A stretch of 64,000 nt of DNA from Sinorhizobium mexicanum (GTDB lineage Bacteria; Pseudomonadota; Alphaproteobacteria; Rhizobiales; Rhizobiaceae). The DNA lies in contig NZ_CP041238.1 of assembly GCF_013488225.1 (NCBI RefSeq), positions 335,501-399,500 on the forward strand, written 5' to 3'. Positions 63,942 to 64,000 of this stretch are shown here, piece by piece (positions within the stretch are counted from its first letter, which is position 1; each line of letters opens with the position of its first letter). The notes under the pieces were generated by a model that was not told the DNA's origin, made no database searches, and was given only the letters and a program-made list of their open reading frames with translations. A program made the position numbers and the translations under genes.

Positions 63942-64000
63942 TCACTCGAACGTCGCCAGGAATTTACGGAGCAGCGCGTTGAGCGCATTCCGCTCCTCGG
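63942..64000 (-). CDS. 3' end of a minus-strand gene (possible MarR-type regulator)
   Basis: The window's last bases, read on the minus strand, give EERNALNALLRKFLATFE and a TGA stop at 63944-63942. This helix is like the C-terminus of MarR-family regulators, but 18 residues are not enough for a firm name. The gene continues beyond the window and is convergent with xseA. Confidence 0.5.
   Translation of the reverse strand, partial: EERNALNALLRKFLATFE

Overview
The window is a chromosomal segment of a high-GC alphaproteobacterium of the Rhizobiaceae, most likely Sinorhizobium/Ensifer. The evidence is an EPSP synthase nearly colinear with the class II CP4 enzyme, many copies of the RIME-type intergenic mosaic repeats of Sinorhizobium, an Irr-type iron box in front of an MbfA homologue, ExoD, and rhizobial families such as the TIGR02300, DUF6665 and DUF6647 proteins. 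The species cannot be fixed from sequence reading alone. No prophage, complete insertion sequence, CRISPR array or rRNA operon was seen.

Layout. 1-4.7 kb: a TIGR02300 protein divergent from aroA-cmk-rpsA, closed by a strong terminator. 4.7-9.1 kb: rhizobial proteins of unknown function, two RIME repeats and a decayed 3' duplicate of the DUF6665 gene. 9.4-11.2 kb: tRNA-Leu(CAG) followed by a gene-poor accessory stretch with a small secreted protein and a secreted putative zinc peptidase. 11.2-15.6 kb: two receptor-type nucleotide cyclases. 15.9-24.7 kb: RNase D, YqaA-like protein, an aldo/keto reductase cassette that splits a Rdx/SelT-like gene from yqaA, DoxX, Rnk, GFA, an acetyltransferase, a GIY-YIG gene flanked by inverted palindromes, ccdAB and lepA. 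24.7-33.2 kb: MFS exporter with divergent XRE-cupin regulator, a long-inverted-repeat element, GNAT, epimerase, exoD, an OmpA-like lipoprotein, and an ECF41-type sigma factor module with a recognisable promoter. 33.3-38.9 kb: epmB-epmA divergent from efp, cyclopropane synthase, and MbfA under an Irr box.

38.9-49.6 kb is a translation block: infC (starting at a rare ATT codon), rpmI-rplT and pheS-pheT. infC is separated from rpmI-rplT by a 3.5-kb insert encoding two secreted Ser/Gly/Asp-rich proteins (one with a PepSY-like C-terminus) and an OmpR-type two-component system. 49.6-57.9 kb is redox and stress metabolism: NTF2-like protein, two aldo/keto reductases, LysR, DUF892, SDR, an M15-like peptidase, a Gfo/Idh/MocA oxidoreductase and an XRE regulator. 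57.9-62.2 kb looks like a lipid-linked sugar system: ArnE-like half-transporter, methyltransferase, GtrB/ArnC-like GT2, and a divergent GT-C membrane protein. The window ends with xseA and the last codons of a minus-strand gene.

The points most worth a second look are the PepSY/two-component insert at infC, the GIY-YIG gene whose ribosome-binding site lies inside a flanking palindrome, the ECF41 module, the cassette that regenerates the end of the gene it disrupted, and the Gtr/Arn-like cluster. Also notable is a glyphosate-target enzyme that differs from CP4 at its key residue (Gly100 rather than Ala100).
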